DNA of 64,000 nucleotides, from positions 33,932,164 to 33,996,163 of the forward strand of contig CM049315.1 in the NCBI GenBank assembly GCA_026874595.1, given 5' to 3'. The stretch's first letter is position 1, and each line of letters starts with the position of its first letter. A program made the translations under genes and the position numbers. This stretch comes from Sipunculus nudus (Eukaryota > Annelida > Sipuncula > Golfingiida > Sipunculidae). The notes beneath the pieces are model-generated. The model did not search any database. It saw nothing but the letters and a program-made list of their open reading frames with translations, and was not told the DNA's origin. This document shows positions 24,563-35,826 of the stretch, in pieces.

Positions 24563-25012
24563 ATGAACACCAAGACTGAGTACCAGGTTGAGTACTGCGG
24601 GGGCCGCAAGCCGGGCGGGTCATCCACAGTGGCACCCGTACAGACATGTAGCAAATCACTGGACGTCCAGCCTGTTGGTGGTAGGAACCAAGCCCGGAAC
24701 AAGGCCATGGCGACCGGACTTCCGGTTTACGATGAGGATTACGTAGCCACCGTGTACAGCCAAGCAGAGCGGGGTACACACCGGGTACACCCACGGTGGC
24801 ACGACCCCAACCTGAACGGTCCGATGAGAGCTGGTTATTCTACACTGTACGAACCCGCCGATCGCGACCCCGCAAATAGGAACACGTTTTATTTGTACAG
24901 ATCAACGTTGGTCGATCCCCTACAAACGCCGGCCAAACCACTTCCTGTTCCTGACGTGCACAAGCTTCGATATATGAGCAATACTTACATGAGTCCTGAT
25001 GATTGGTATTAA
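24563..25012 (+). CDS. conserved-looking protein of unknown function (149 aa)
   Basis: The coding exon follows a TTTTACTTCCAG acceptor at 24542; the first ATG is at 24563, so upstream exons may be only untranslated. It is open for 149 codons and much GC-richer than its flanks. The protein is hydrophilic, with no signal peptide or membrane segment, and is rich in Tyr, Pro, Arg and Asn (for example GLPVYDEDYVATVYSQAE near residues 54-71). Its C-terminus is SNTYMSPDDWY. Small Tyr/Pro-rich proteins without domains are common among ciliary microtubule-associated proteins, but that is only a resemblance of style, and I do not recognise the family. A polyadenylation signal AATAAA is at 25318-25323, about 300 bp after the stop, which supports a real terminal exon. 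Confidence 0.65.
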   Translation: MNTKTEYQVEYCGGRKPGGSSTVAPVQTCSKSLDVQPVGGRNQARNKAMATGLPVYDEDYVATVYSQAERGTHRVHPRWHDPNLNGPMRAGYSTLYEPADRDPANRNTFYLYRSTLVDPLQTPAKPLPVPDVHKLRYMSNTYMSPDDWY

Positions 25013-25317
25013 TCTATTAACCATTTTTGATGTTGATATTAACTTCTTTCTTGTGTGATATTTGAAGTCCTGCATGGTGTACAGTATTCAGGCACAAATA
25101 AGTGAAATTTATAGCTATTGTAAACGTGAGGAAAATGTTACAGCACAAACACTGGGTACAGGTATTCGTGCCTGTAAATTTGTCTATACAGAGTTTATAT
25201 CCTAACTGTCGTTCATAATTACGTCTGTGATTATTATGGAATATAAATTCATATAATATATAGGTGAAAGAGAACACTAACGCATACTTTGGAATCAATG
25301 GACTGTAGAATGTGAGA

Positions 25318-25323
25318 AATAAA
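25318..25323 (+). terminator. polyadenylation signal of the 149-aa gene
   Basis: AATAAA about 300 bp downstream of the TAA at 25010-25012. Confidence 0.5.
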
Positions 25324-25329
25324 TGTTCC

Positions 25330-26080
25330 AATCTTCATAATGGTGCAAAATGTGACATAGACACTATAGCAATTATTGTATTTGGCGCCTTTTCCTTGGT
25401 ATTGGACTCGCTTTCATTAATATAAAATTACTGTGTTAGAGATCTTTGCCGGTGATGAGAAGCTATGAAGATTTGTTCAATTGTAGATTATATTTACTGA
25501 ATTAAAAATTTAATAACATGAATTATTCATACATTCTTTTATTACTAAATGTCAAGGAAGGTGCACTTCCTGTCCACTTCGACCTACTCTGACTATGAAA
25601 AGCTCCCGACATGAATTATATTAAGGCATTTGGGCTTGGCCCCAGCTAGGGTGTCATCACATTACGTACGTGCCTTTTAACAAAAGCACCTTCGGCATTA
25701 TGTAGGGAAATCTTGTCCATTGGGAATAAATACAAAGTTATACATATTTATTGAAAAGCACGAACAGGGTGCATATCTTCGCAGACACTTGTATTGGCAA
25801 ATAATATATAAAAATATTCTCTTTCCTGTAATCAATTTAACAATAAATCTCAGAAGAAAAGCTTTAAAGAATCATACTGCAGAATTGTATTCATTGATGT
25901 CATAGAAATGCTTATAGAACACCATAATACAGATCACAAACATACTATAAACTATGCCAAGAATTATGTGCCTTTTTTTACTTTATATTTTAGTAGTTTA
26001 TGATCACACACACTGAACTAGCGACATTTTGCCCCTCCGAAATAAAAGAGTCTACAGGCTGTCATAGTGGCATACAACGC
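25330..26080. other. gene-free stretch
   Basis: AT-rich. The 61-codon ORF at 25720-25905 has no support. Confidence 0.45.
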
Positions 26081-26089
26081 AATGTCGAG

Positions 26090-26300
26090 AACTGCACTGA
26101 AATTTTTTTTATGAGAATGCATTTTTCCAATTTTTGACAACGCTTCGTGGCCTGTAGATACGCTGTCACTTAAAATAACACTTACCATTATATCTTTAGA
26201 TATGTTTGTGTACATTCTTACGACATTTATCATGTGGATAAAGAATCCGTTGTAACTTAGCATATTGGTGAATCCTCCTGTATGTATGTTGAATTAACTG
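26090..26300 (-). repeat. diverged dispersed repeat, copy 2
   Basis: Partner of 13610-13815. The minus strand carries an 81-codon ORF (26018-26263) including SDSVSTGHEA. A shorter match in the opposite orientation (SVSTGH) lies at about 46103-46150. Confidence 0.4.
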
Positions 26301-26613
26301 TTCGATACAGGCAAACTTTCGCAAGGCACCTGAAATAACTGGTTATCATAGAAAAGGGATTTAAATTTTCGTTTGTAACATTTAATCTTTTGAGTTTATT
26401 TATCACCGTAGCCTATATAATGTTAAAATTACCGGGTATTTTCAACAATATCGTGACTATAGGATGAACGATCGTTCCAGAGTAATTTCCTGTATAACGG
26501 TGTTACGACTGAAAAACGTATTTGTATAACATAAAGGTCCACTGGGTCTTTTTTCACGGCTGACACTTGACACAGGATATTCGCGAAGGCGATATAAGAA
26601 GACTTCTCCCTGG

Positions 26614-27007
26614 GAAGCCAACAGTGGCGTACATTTATCTTCTTGGGAGGGGGGGGGGCGATGACACACACACACACACTCACACACATATAATAATATA
26701 TCAGTTAGCGTCTGTATATACATATATTTAGTCACATTTCAAATTCATTTCAAATATATTACAATTAATTTTAAGGTTTTTAGAAAAAATACTTTTCCAG
26801 TATAAGTTAAATCTAAACCAGGTTCAGATACAATATTTCATAGTAAACTCATAAATGAGACCAAAGTCTTCAATTCTATTAATTTATATATTTCATTAGC
26901 AATATATAAATAGTATTCTCTGAATAGTGGGGGGGGGGGGGATGATTTTTTTAAACCAGCCCCACCTTCCCAAAAAGTGGGGGGATATATACGCCCTTGG
27001 AAGCCAT
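26614..27007. mobile_element. hAT-type MITE, second copy
   Basis: The body is 26622-26999. It is the reverse-orientation partner of the element at 1807-2209, with the same G-run, (AC)n, AT-rich core and C/G-run order. The ends are CAGTGGCGTACAT and, inverted, CAAGGGCGTATAT. The flanks GAAGCCAA (26614-26621) and GAAGCCAT (27000-27007) agree at 7 of 8 bases, consistent with an older hAT target duplication. Confidence 0.75.
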
Positions 27008-27009
27008 TC

Positions 27010-28049
27010 TAGCCAGATGTATCGCTAATTCATTCCGAGTTCGGTGGATTAACTCCCATGGATCCACGATTATTAGTTTTTATTAAAATATTATTATTTT
27101 TTAATCCTGCTTGTAAACATTTGAAATCCATATAGTTGATTATTTTACAGCAAAATTAAATAATAATTAAATTTAATAATTGTAAAAAGCAGGAAAAACA
27201 ATGGAGGGGGAACTGTTATATGCACGACATAACGAACTGCACCACTGATGCCAGACCTCTCACCCAGCGTTTATACACTGTAGTCGTTCTAGATCTCCTT
27301 CGTGTTAGCGCTGCTTTGTTTAGCTAGCGTTTCGGGGTCTCAACACTAGGGTTGGCAGTGGGCACAGTGTCGCGGATTTAAAACTTGGAGTTGCATGCAC
27401 AATGCAATACCACGGTCTCATTGGTCTGATTACAAGTGTTTGCCGTATCAGGCCTTGTTGTGAGACACAGAGAATCTTGCTACACAAACCAGTTTATACA
27501 TAGAATACATTCATAACATCCTGTATAGTGTTTACATTATTACTCTATACTTGGTCGTTACTTTAAATTGTCCGATAAATCATTTATCTTACAAAGGTCG
27601 AAGAACATCTTCAAGTCTATTTTGAATAAAGCGAGTTAATGGGACAGATTGGAGCGACGTTTTGAAAACTGTTTAATTGGGATTTTCAACGCATGGGCCT
27701 GAAAGACGGACATAACGGACACTCTCAACTTTTGGTCACGCTCAAAGCGGAGTATATCTTGAACTACTGCAATGTATAAATGCTGCCTGGGTAGTGTACT
27801 CTGATGTGGACTAGACGAAAAACAGCCTTACATTAAAGAATCACAATTATTTAATAAGATTCTAAACTGTGAGTCACACGAGCCCAGGCTGCATAAGGAC
27901 AACCATGTTTTATCAGTAAATACTCAGTTGATGCGCTTTGTTATCTCCCCTTTGTGTACTTAACGTTTAGTTTTCAGACACATCATCGAATCAGTTATTA
28001 ATTATTGCCTTTGCAATATCGAGCACTTGGTCAAAACGTACACTTGCTG
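27010..28049. other. gene-free stretch
   Basis: No ORF above background and no recognised repeat. GACATAACGGACA near 27708 recalls pogo-type ends but has no partner. Confidence 0.4.
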
Positions 28050-28655
28050 GTGATACTAAGTTCAACACTAAGCCGCAGAATGAGAAAAATGGCGGAGGTC
28101 GGTTGGTTTGGAACGGAACATCAGGAGGATTATATTACAGGGTCTTTGGTGGCTTTAACAGATGATTCAGCTCTGAATATGATCTCCCTCACGAATGAAA
28201 AAGCAAATATCTTCCATTAGCAGAAGGCAATGTCGTAATGGTTGTTATCTGATCATGTATCTACATTCAAAAGCCTGTAGATAAAGATCTGGGCATGGGA
28301 ATCGCAACTAGATGTGGTCAGACAATAGTCCTCAGAGGGCCCCGCGTTTCTGCTAGTGCTGAACTAGTTTACATATGGGTGAAAAATTAAGTTAAATTTG
28401 AAAAATATCACAAACAGAAACAGGTTTTTATCAATATGCATGAGGGAAAAAATCATACTGGATTAAAGAAGATACGTCTGAAATAATGTGTGCAATAGAA
28501 AATCACCGAATATAGTCTGTTAGCCACATTTGATTTTGAGCAAGTCTGTAATTCAATAGGTCTGGAGCCATCATAGGGACCAATGATCCCTGTAAATTTG
28601 GAAAAGCTGAAGTATGTTGTTGTTTAGTTATCACGCATGAAAGAAAATCATGTGT
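28050..28655 (+). mobile_element. dispersed repeat with 43-codon ORF and one ~146-bp unit
   Basis: About 28050-28540 matches 52660-53120 in inverted orientation at high identity. It includes a 43-codon ORF (28089-28220) that is open in both copies. After it, 28540-28655 is a single unit of the ~146-bp repeat that forms the arrays at 51.6-52.7 kb and 56.0-57.1 kb. A unique head followed by tandem core units is the build of Helentron-associated elements such as the bivalve 'pearl' family. Membership is an inference. Confidence 0.6.
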
Positions 28656-28984
28656 TTCTAGAATAGATATTCACAGAGAGATATATTCTATCACAGGTTG
28701 TTATTACGTCACATGCCACCATCTCTTGTGTCGGTTTATATCTGAAATGTAAGACTTAATAAAAAGAGAGAGTTTGTGCATGACTGTTAGTTTCATGAAA
28801 GCCATATGTATGTATGTGAAGGACGCGTATATTAAACTTATGAAAGAGAAAGAGTTTCCTCAGCATTGAATTAATATAGATAAAAAGAACATAACTATAT
28901 ACAATGGCCAAACTCTATATTATTGCATTTATTTTGAATTAAGAAAAATATTTATTAAAAATGTGAACTGCTGAAATAAATTAT

Positions 28985-31900
28985 TATTATTATTTTTTTT
29001 TTTTTTTATTAATTCAACAAAAATTTCATATCTTCACATATAACAAAACAACACTTGTCCACAAACATTATGTACCTGTACAGTTACATACCTGAACAAA
29101 CACATACAACACCTACAAGAAGAGGCAACAAATATGTGAATGGTACCCAAACTGTAAAAGTATATAGAATTCCCAAACCTGTACACATAAACATACGTGC
29201 ACATATATATATACATATATGTATACATATACACACACATATACATATTATATACATACACAAACACACACATACACATGAACATAAACATGTACATTAT
29301 GTATTTTATCCAGTTAAGTCTAACTGCAATTTATTCCACTTTTTGTCATGCGTGTCTTTCTTTCCTCTTATGTTTGAAATATTTTCTTCAATAAGGTATA
29401 TTTGCTTAACATAACACTTAAAAGAATGAAATATTGGCAAATTGTTTTTACATCTACACATCCATATATATTTTTTTAACAACAGTATTATCATATATGT
29501 GAGTGGCATTCCAGTAACGTTAAACAGCACTGTTGACATGGTAAGGTTACAATTCTCTATATTGACTTCTTCTAGTTCTAACCATTCTTTAAATTCCTTC
29601 AGTAATTTTTTAATTATTTCGCATTCAAAAAATATATGACCATAGGTTTCTTTGGTTTTGGAACATAATGAACATTTTTCAGAATCACTTTGCAAAATTC
29701 TATGTATTAATTTAAATTGAAAATCTCTCAGTTTCTCTGAAATTGTGATTTTTTCTATGTGTCTAAATGCTTTAAATACCTGTTCATGCAGTCAAATTCT
29801 AAGTCCTGACTCCATTTCTGAATTATATTTTCAGGTTCTTTGAATACTTTTAGAATCAATTCCCCATAAATTTCTTGTGAGATCTTTTTCATCTTTATAA
29901 GTTGTTCTTCCTTATTTTCTACTACGCTTAAATCTTCATTTGTTGTTTTTATAATCCGTTTCCATGTTGCAGGAATAGAGTCTATTAAACTTAAATATTC
30001 TAAATAATTTAAATGTAATCTCTTTTCTTTGATTAATTCAGCATATGTCAAAAAGGTGTATTTATTTCTTTGTTTCTTTGTAATGTCATTTATTCTTATA
30101 ATTCCAGCTTCATGTAATGTTTTATTGTATATTACCTCTTTATTTATTTTAATATTAGAATTTAACCAGAGAGATTGAGAAAAAATATCTGAAGGTGATT
30201 TGATACATTGGTAGTTATATCTACACCAGGCCTCTAATACTTCCATCCAAAAATGGCTGCATGAATGCATAAAGTACCTTATGTCATGCGTGTTCAAGTT
30301 ACATTTAAATAAAATGCCCCCCTTCCCTTCAAACTGAACATTAGTCACCTGTCTCCATCCCTCACTCAGAGAGCCATTTAAAAATCTCCTAACCCAACTT
30401 ATTTTTAATGATTCTATTTTTGACTTAAGATGGACCATGCTTAACCCACCTTTCATTTTAGGGCCTACTAGTGTATTTCTTTTAATTTTATCTGGTTTCT
30501 TTCCCCATAAAAATGCGAACAGAATTCTTTCTAATTCTTTTATGTAATTAGGTGGTGGGCTTGGTAGAACCTGTAGTAAGTATATTAGCTGAGTTAGTAT
30601 AACATTTTTATAATTGTAATCCTACCAGACAGAGTTGATGTTCTTCCAGTCCATATATTAACAATCACTTTAACCTATTTCTCCAATTAGGATGTATATT
30701 AATTCCTAAAATTTTAATTGGTTCTGTGCACCATTGCAAACCTGAGTTTTTAATACTTTCATGTTGTTTTGTATCCTCTGTTATTGGCATTATAATTGTT
30801 TTCTCAAGATTTACTTTGAGACCAGATATTTCTTTGAAATTAGTAAAAGTTAACAGTGCTTCATTAATAGACTGATGGCCTCCAGTAAGAATCAGTGCTG
30901 TGTCATCTGCATATTGTACTATTTTGTGTTCTGTATCATTTATTATTACTCCTTTGATTTTCTTGTTCTGTCGAATATTTGTTGCAAGGATTTCAGCTGA
31001 TAAAATAAATAAATAAGGAGACAATGGACAGCCTTGTCTCACACCCCTTGTAATTGGAAAATATTTTGTAATCCAACCTCTATTAGTAACACAACTTGTT
31101 ATGTTAAAATAAATTATGTTAATCCTTTTCTTAAAATTTTGGGCCAAAGTTAAATGATTGTAAAGTATTTTGTATATGATGCCATTCTAAATAATCAAAA
31201 GCTTTTTCAAAATCGATTGAAATAAGATAACTCGAAATATTTTTCTTTTTCAAATGGTAAAGTAGATCACTGATTTTTATTATGTTTTCCCCTATATATC
31301 TATTTTTAATGAATCCTGTTTGATCTTGGTGTATAACTTTGGGTAGAATAGATTTTAATTTAAAAGCCAATGTCTTTGATATGATTTTATAATCCGTATT
31401 AAGTAATGAAATTGGACGCCAGTTTTTCAAGTTTAAGCTATTTTTCCCTTTCTTTGGTATTAGACATATCATCCCTTGCCTCATAGTCAGTGGAAGTGTA
31501 CCAATGTCAAATGAATATTTAATAACAGAGATAAAGTAATATTTCAAGTCTTCCCAAAAAGTTTTATAGAACTCAGCTGGTAACCCATCTGGTCCTGGCG
31601 ATTTATTTAATTTTAATGACTTTATAGTTTTAAAAAATTCAGATTCTGTCAGATCCATTTCACATTTATACTTATCATCTTCTTCTAATGTTGTTGTACA
31701 ATGTTTAAAGAAATTTTCAGCTTTATCCAAGTTATTTTCATTTGTAGAGGTATACAATGATCCATAAAAACATGTCATTTCATTTAAAATGTCATTTGGT
31801 TTTGTTAATAAATTATTGTCTTTATCTAGTAATCTATTTATCGCTTTCATTTCAGAATTTCTTTTTTCTAGGTTGAGGAAATATTTTGTAAGTTTGTCTC

Positions 31901-32350
31901 CTTCTAAATACCATTTGGTTCGGCATCTGACAACTGCACCTTTAGTTCTCAATTCAATAAACTGTCTGTGTCTTTTCAATGCTTCTTCCCATTTATTTTT
32001 ATCGTCTTCTTTTTTGGTGTCATTATAAATACATTGTAATTTATAAATTTCTTTTTCACATTCTGTAACTTTTTTATCCTGTTTTTTCTTTTTCCAAGTT
32101 GCAAAGGCTATGGTTTGACCACGAACCTGAAGTTTAATTGTGTCCCATAAAAGATTTGGATTGGCATCTTTATTATTATCAACTGTGTGTTTAATACATT
32201 CTTTTATTTCCTTAATGTAATCTTGATCTTCAAGAAGACTGCAGTTTAATTTCCAGATGCCTTTACCATGTTTCCCCTCAGACAAGGTTAAAGATAAAAA
32301 AATTAAAGAATGATCACTTTTGTATCTTTTGTATTTTTCTTTTTTTTTTT
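28985..32350 (-). mobile_element. LINE (L1/Tx1-like), 5'-truncated and frameshifted
   Basis: Read on the minus strand, the element opens with SDHS, the last catalytic motif of an APE-type endonuclease; everything before it is missing. Then come the reverse transcriptase blocks: LKNWRPISLLNTDYKIISK, the motif-A region SIDFEKAFDYLEW, GVRQGCPLSPYLF, and the YADD box (QYADDTALI). After these follow the C-terminal region (SLKISWVRRFL) and a CxxC...H...C knuckle (CSLCSKTKETYGHIFFEC). The frame breaks near 31140 (one extra A in a homopolymer), in the interval 30660-30460, and near 29765. Open pieces are 31131-32285, 30665-31147, 29755-30456 and 29306-29695. A plus-strand poly(T) at 28991-29008 is its poly(A) tail. 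The element cannot move on its own. Confidence 0.9.
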
Positions 32351-32426
32351 GTTTGCTAAATTAGAATATTAGATTTGATAACAAATTCAGTTATATGAAT
32401 AATAAGAAAATAAATGGATTCATATT

Positions 32427-32571
32427 TTATTGAAGTCCTTTAAAGCCCTCACTTGCTCCACCGTAGCTGGTGACGTGGTCTATAAAGTACTGCTTGGAGT
32501 TAGTCAGAATGGCTCCGGTACAGAATATCTGAACCATTATAAAGGCTAGCCAAGCGAGACATCTTTGTTGC
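32427..32571 (-). CDS. orphan exon of a membrane protein, possibly MCT (SLC16)-like
   Basis: On the minus strand an acceptor (gtatacag) at 32572 opens a 47-codon frame ending in TAA at 32427-32429. The peptide is a clean membrane segment, LAWLAFIMVQIFCTGAILTN, followed by a polar turn with YFIDHVTSYGGASEG. Its hydrophobicity and the F-(x)n-YGAS pattern recall the first transmembrane helix of SLC16 monocarboxylate transporters, but the DG.WGW signature is absent, so the family is a guess. The stop overlaps an AATAAA (caaTAAAAT), and the truncated end of the LINE lies only about 75 bp downstream. It may be a terminal exon, or a gene cut short by rearrangement. No other exon was found. Confidence 0.4.
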
Positions 32572-32890
32572 CTGTATACCTACATAACACACGCGTGTAT
32601 GTATACCAGACGCATAGCTACCCTGTGAGGACACACACTATATACCCATCGCTCATCCGGTGTCCAAGGTACGTTTATGTATATGTAAAACACCGCTAGT
32701 GATGTGATGAATTTTTAAGGCCTTACTCTATCGCACTGTCTTGACCTCCTGCTACCTTACTCATGTGTACGGTCGTTTGTAGGAAGTTTTGTTATGCTTT
32801 TTTTGTGTGAGCTCGGGGTATGTTGGGGCATATGGAGTGTTTAGCTTGTTACTGACAGTGATGCACTAAGCTCATACCCTATATATATAA

Positions 32891-32930
<40 letters not shown>

Positions 32931-33080
32931 CTAAAGCTAAAAAAGTGTATTTTTTTATATGTTTGAATATGTCAGTATGTATAGTTATATGCTCACGCTC
33001 CAAGGAATCGCACTAAATCAATGAGACCTTATTTTGTTACTTACGCCGTCTGTTTGTCTCTCTCTCTCTCTCTCTCTGTC

Positions 33081-33175
<95 letters not shown>

Positions 33176-34130
33176 TCGTTTCTCTATCCCTCTCGTCCAC
33201 TTCTCTTATGTCTGTCTCTCTGTCTCGCTCTTTCTTAGTCTGTTTGTTTTGTCTACCTGTCCCTCTCCCTATCTGTGTCTGTCTCTCTGTCACTCTCCTT
33301 CTCAGTCTGTTTATCTGTCTCTATTCCATCTCTGCCTGTTTCAATCATTATCTATGCTTATCTGTTTCACTTTCTGTTTTTTCCCCTCTTATTTAATGTA
33401 TTTTTTCTCTGTCTAACCACTCAGTATTACAGAAAGTATTCGAACTGAACCGATATTCTTATGTCAGAAGGGCAGAGTGTCGGTACTCTGTGTGTGTGTG
33501 TGTGTCTGTCTGTCTCTCACACACACACACACCCTCACTCACACAAAAAAAACATTACCCCCCCCCCCCTAGTCACAGTCATGCATGTATCTGTAAGGAT
33601 AGTTCTGAAATAATGTCATTCGTGCAGTCTTGTCACTTTGAGAAAAAATGTATAAATGAATTAATAGCAGCCCTCATTTACGTCAGTGGAAAATCGTTTA
33701 GCCTTTCCATTGACCTACTCTACTTAATTACGGCACGTAGTTTAAACACCAAGATGCCCTGTAGTTGTTAAAACCGGGACAACTCAAAAGTGGAACACGC
33801 GTGCTTGTTGGATGTAATAACTTATTTATGATCTTCACATAATGATCTTCACATTTAAGGCGCCTATATATAGGACGAACATGGTAGACTTGTTTTACAC
33901 ACTGTAGGTAGGTGGGCGTTTTAAGGTTTTAAAAATACGTAATCTAAAACTTTCAGGTTCTGAGAAAGTAGGCTATATGTAAATCTTGTGTTGTTTTGGA
34001 ACGTGGGATAATAGTTCTCATAACACGTCTTGGCGAGAACGACGTTTCAGTCAGGGATGCCTTGGACATGAAATATCCCACTTGGCCATAGTTGGATTGT
34101 GATCATATTTCTGGGTCAGATAAAAATTAT
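32572..34130. repeat. microsatellites and gene-free DNA
   Basis: Contains (TA)n at 32881-32928, a compound (TC)n-(TGTC)n-(TC)n-(TA)n tract at 33058-33172, a long T/C-rich strand to about 33420, and (GT)n/(AC)n near 33488-33545. ORFs across it are products of the repeats. Confidence 0.85.
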
Positions 34131-35540
34131 TTTCTTTAATACAATATAAAATAATATAATAAAATAGAATATAATATTTTCTTTAACATAAATAGAATTT
34201 ATACTGGTTAAAATATGGGAGAACATATGTCATATTCATTCAAGATACAAAAGCAAAAATTGGTTACATATACATGTGCCGACACCGTTTAGAGAAAAGG
34301 CTGCCCCTTTCACACTTTATATATATATATATATGAATGTAATTGTGTAGTTTAGGGGGGTTATAAAGGCCTTTATTGTGATATTCAACGCAAATTATAA
34401 TCAACAGTAATTTTCTATAATATAGAGATGTAAAGACTATAGTATTAGAAAAATAAGGGTATATATTGTGAAAGGTGGTATAGTTTGAGAGTCATAATGG
34501 CTTAAAAGTCGACTTTATTGGGTCATATTTTGATCTTCCGCCATGACGTTATGCAAAACGTTCATGACGTAGCCAAGAAAGCAAGCTATATCGGAGCAAT
34601 TTATGTCATTATATATAAAATATATTGGTTATTATACTATATATGCCTTATTCTTATATAAGTTAACATTTCTTCTGATTATAGATCAACACTAATTTGG
34701 AAATGATGCGATAACAGTTGATTATATAGGCCTTGTAAAAAACCCTTAACTGTATAACTACAATTTAATATAATATAATACAATATAATTCAATATAATA
34801 TTATACATTTACTTTATATAAATAGAATTTAAACTTGTTAAAATAAGGGAGAACATATGTCATATTCATTCACAATACAAAAGCAAAAACGAGGTTACAT
34901 ACATGTGCTGACACCATTTAGAGAATAAGGCTTGCCAATTCTCACTCTACATATAAATAAATGCTAAATATAGTAGTATAGTTAAGGGGTGAGGTTGTGA
35001 AAGGCCATTTTAGTTTAAAAGTCGACTTTATTGGCTCACTTTTTGATCTTCCCCCATGACGTTATGCATGACGTTCATGATGTATCAAGAAGAACAATAT
35101 ATATTGGAGCAATTAATATCATTATATATGAAATCTTTTGGTTAATAAACTATATATGCCTTATTCTTATATAAGTTAACATTTATTCTAATTAAAGAAT
35201 CACACAAATTTGGAAATAATGCGTTAACAATTGATAATATAAGCCTTGAAAAAAATTCCCCGTTTACTACATATAATTACCATATAATATGATATAATAT
35301 AAAATAAATATAATATAATACAATATAATATGATATAATATAAAGTAATTTAATGTAACATTTTCTTTAATATAAATAGAATATATACTTGTTAAAATAA
35401 GGAAGAACATATATCATATTCATTCTCAGTACAAAAGCATAAACGTTATACAGATATGTGCTGAACCGTTTAGAGGTTAGGCTGGCCCATTTTCACTCTA
35501 CATATAAATAAACGCTGAATGTAATTCTCTACTTAATTAT
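34130..35540. repeat. threefold tandem duplication (~560-630 bp period)
   Basis: Three successive copies start near 34140, 34765 and 35280. Shared words are AATATAAATAGAAT-type runs, GAGAACATATGTCATATTCA, ACAAAAGCAAAAA and GACACCRTTTAGAGAA. The first two also share AAAGTCGACTTTATTGG and TGACGTTATGCA. A phrase before the block (CTCTACTTAATTACGGCAC at 33717) recurs after it (about 35528), so the duplication event may be larger. There is no coding capacity. Confidence 0.75.
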
Positions 35541-35826
35541 GGCACATAGTTCATAGGGTACTGTCTAGTAATAACAGAGGTAATCTGGTACTGCAAACGT
35601 TGTCGAAATATCCTTTTTTGAAAGACCGAATCATCCATTGCCAAACCACAATTCATGTATCTTAGAGAAGACAAATATGCATTGTATTTACATTTAATTG
35701 AGAGTACCATCGTAACTAATAATAAAAATATAAATATATTTGTTTTTCAGTCTATTATAATTGATAAGAAACTATTAAACGATGTGGATATGTTAATTAG
35801 ATGTGGTTTTACAGAGGTCAATCGTC

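Noticed and set aside
24363-24794. 143-codon and 99-codon minus-strand ORFs
   Set aside because: They are antisense shadows of the GC-rich 149-aa coding exon, which has an acceptor and a polyadenylation signal on the plus strand.
29034-29414. ORFs of Tyr/Ile/His-rich sequence near the LINE end
   Set aside because: They are translations of the CATACACA-type simple sequence in the LINE 3' untranslated region.
33018-33416. Ser/Leu-rich ORFs of 120-131 codons
   Set aside because: They arise from (TC)n and (TA)n microsatellites.
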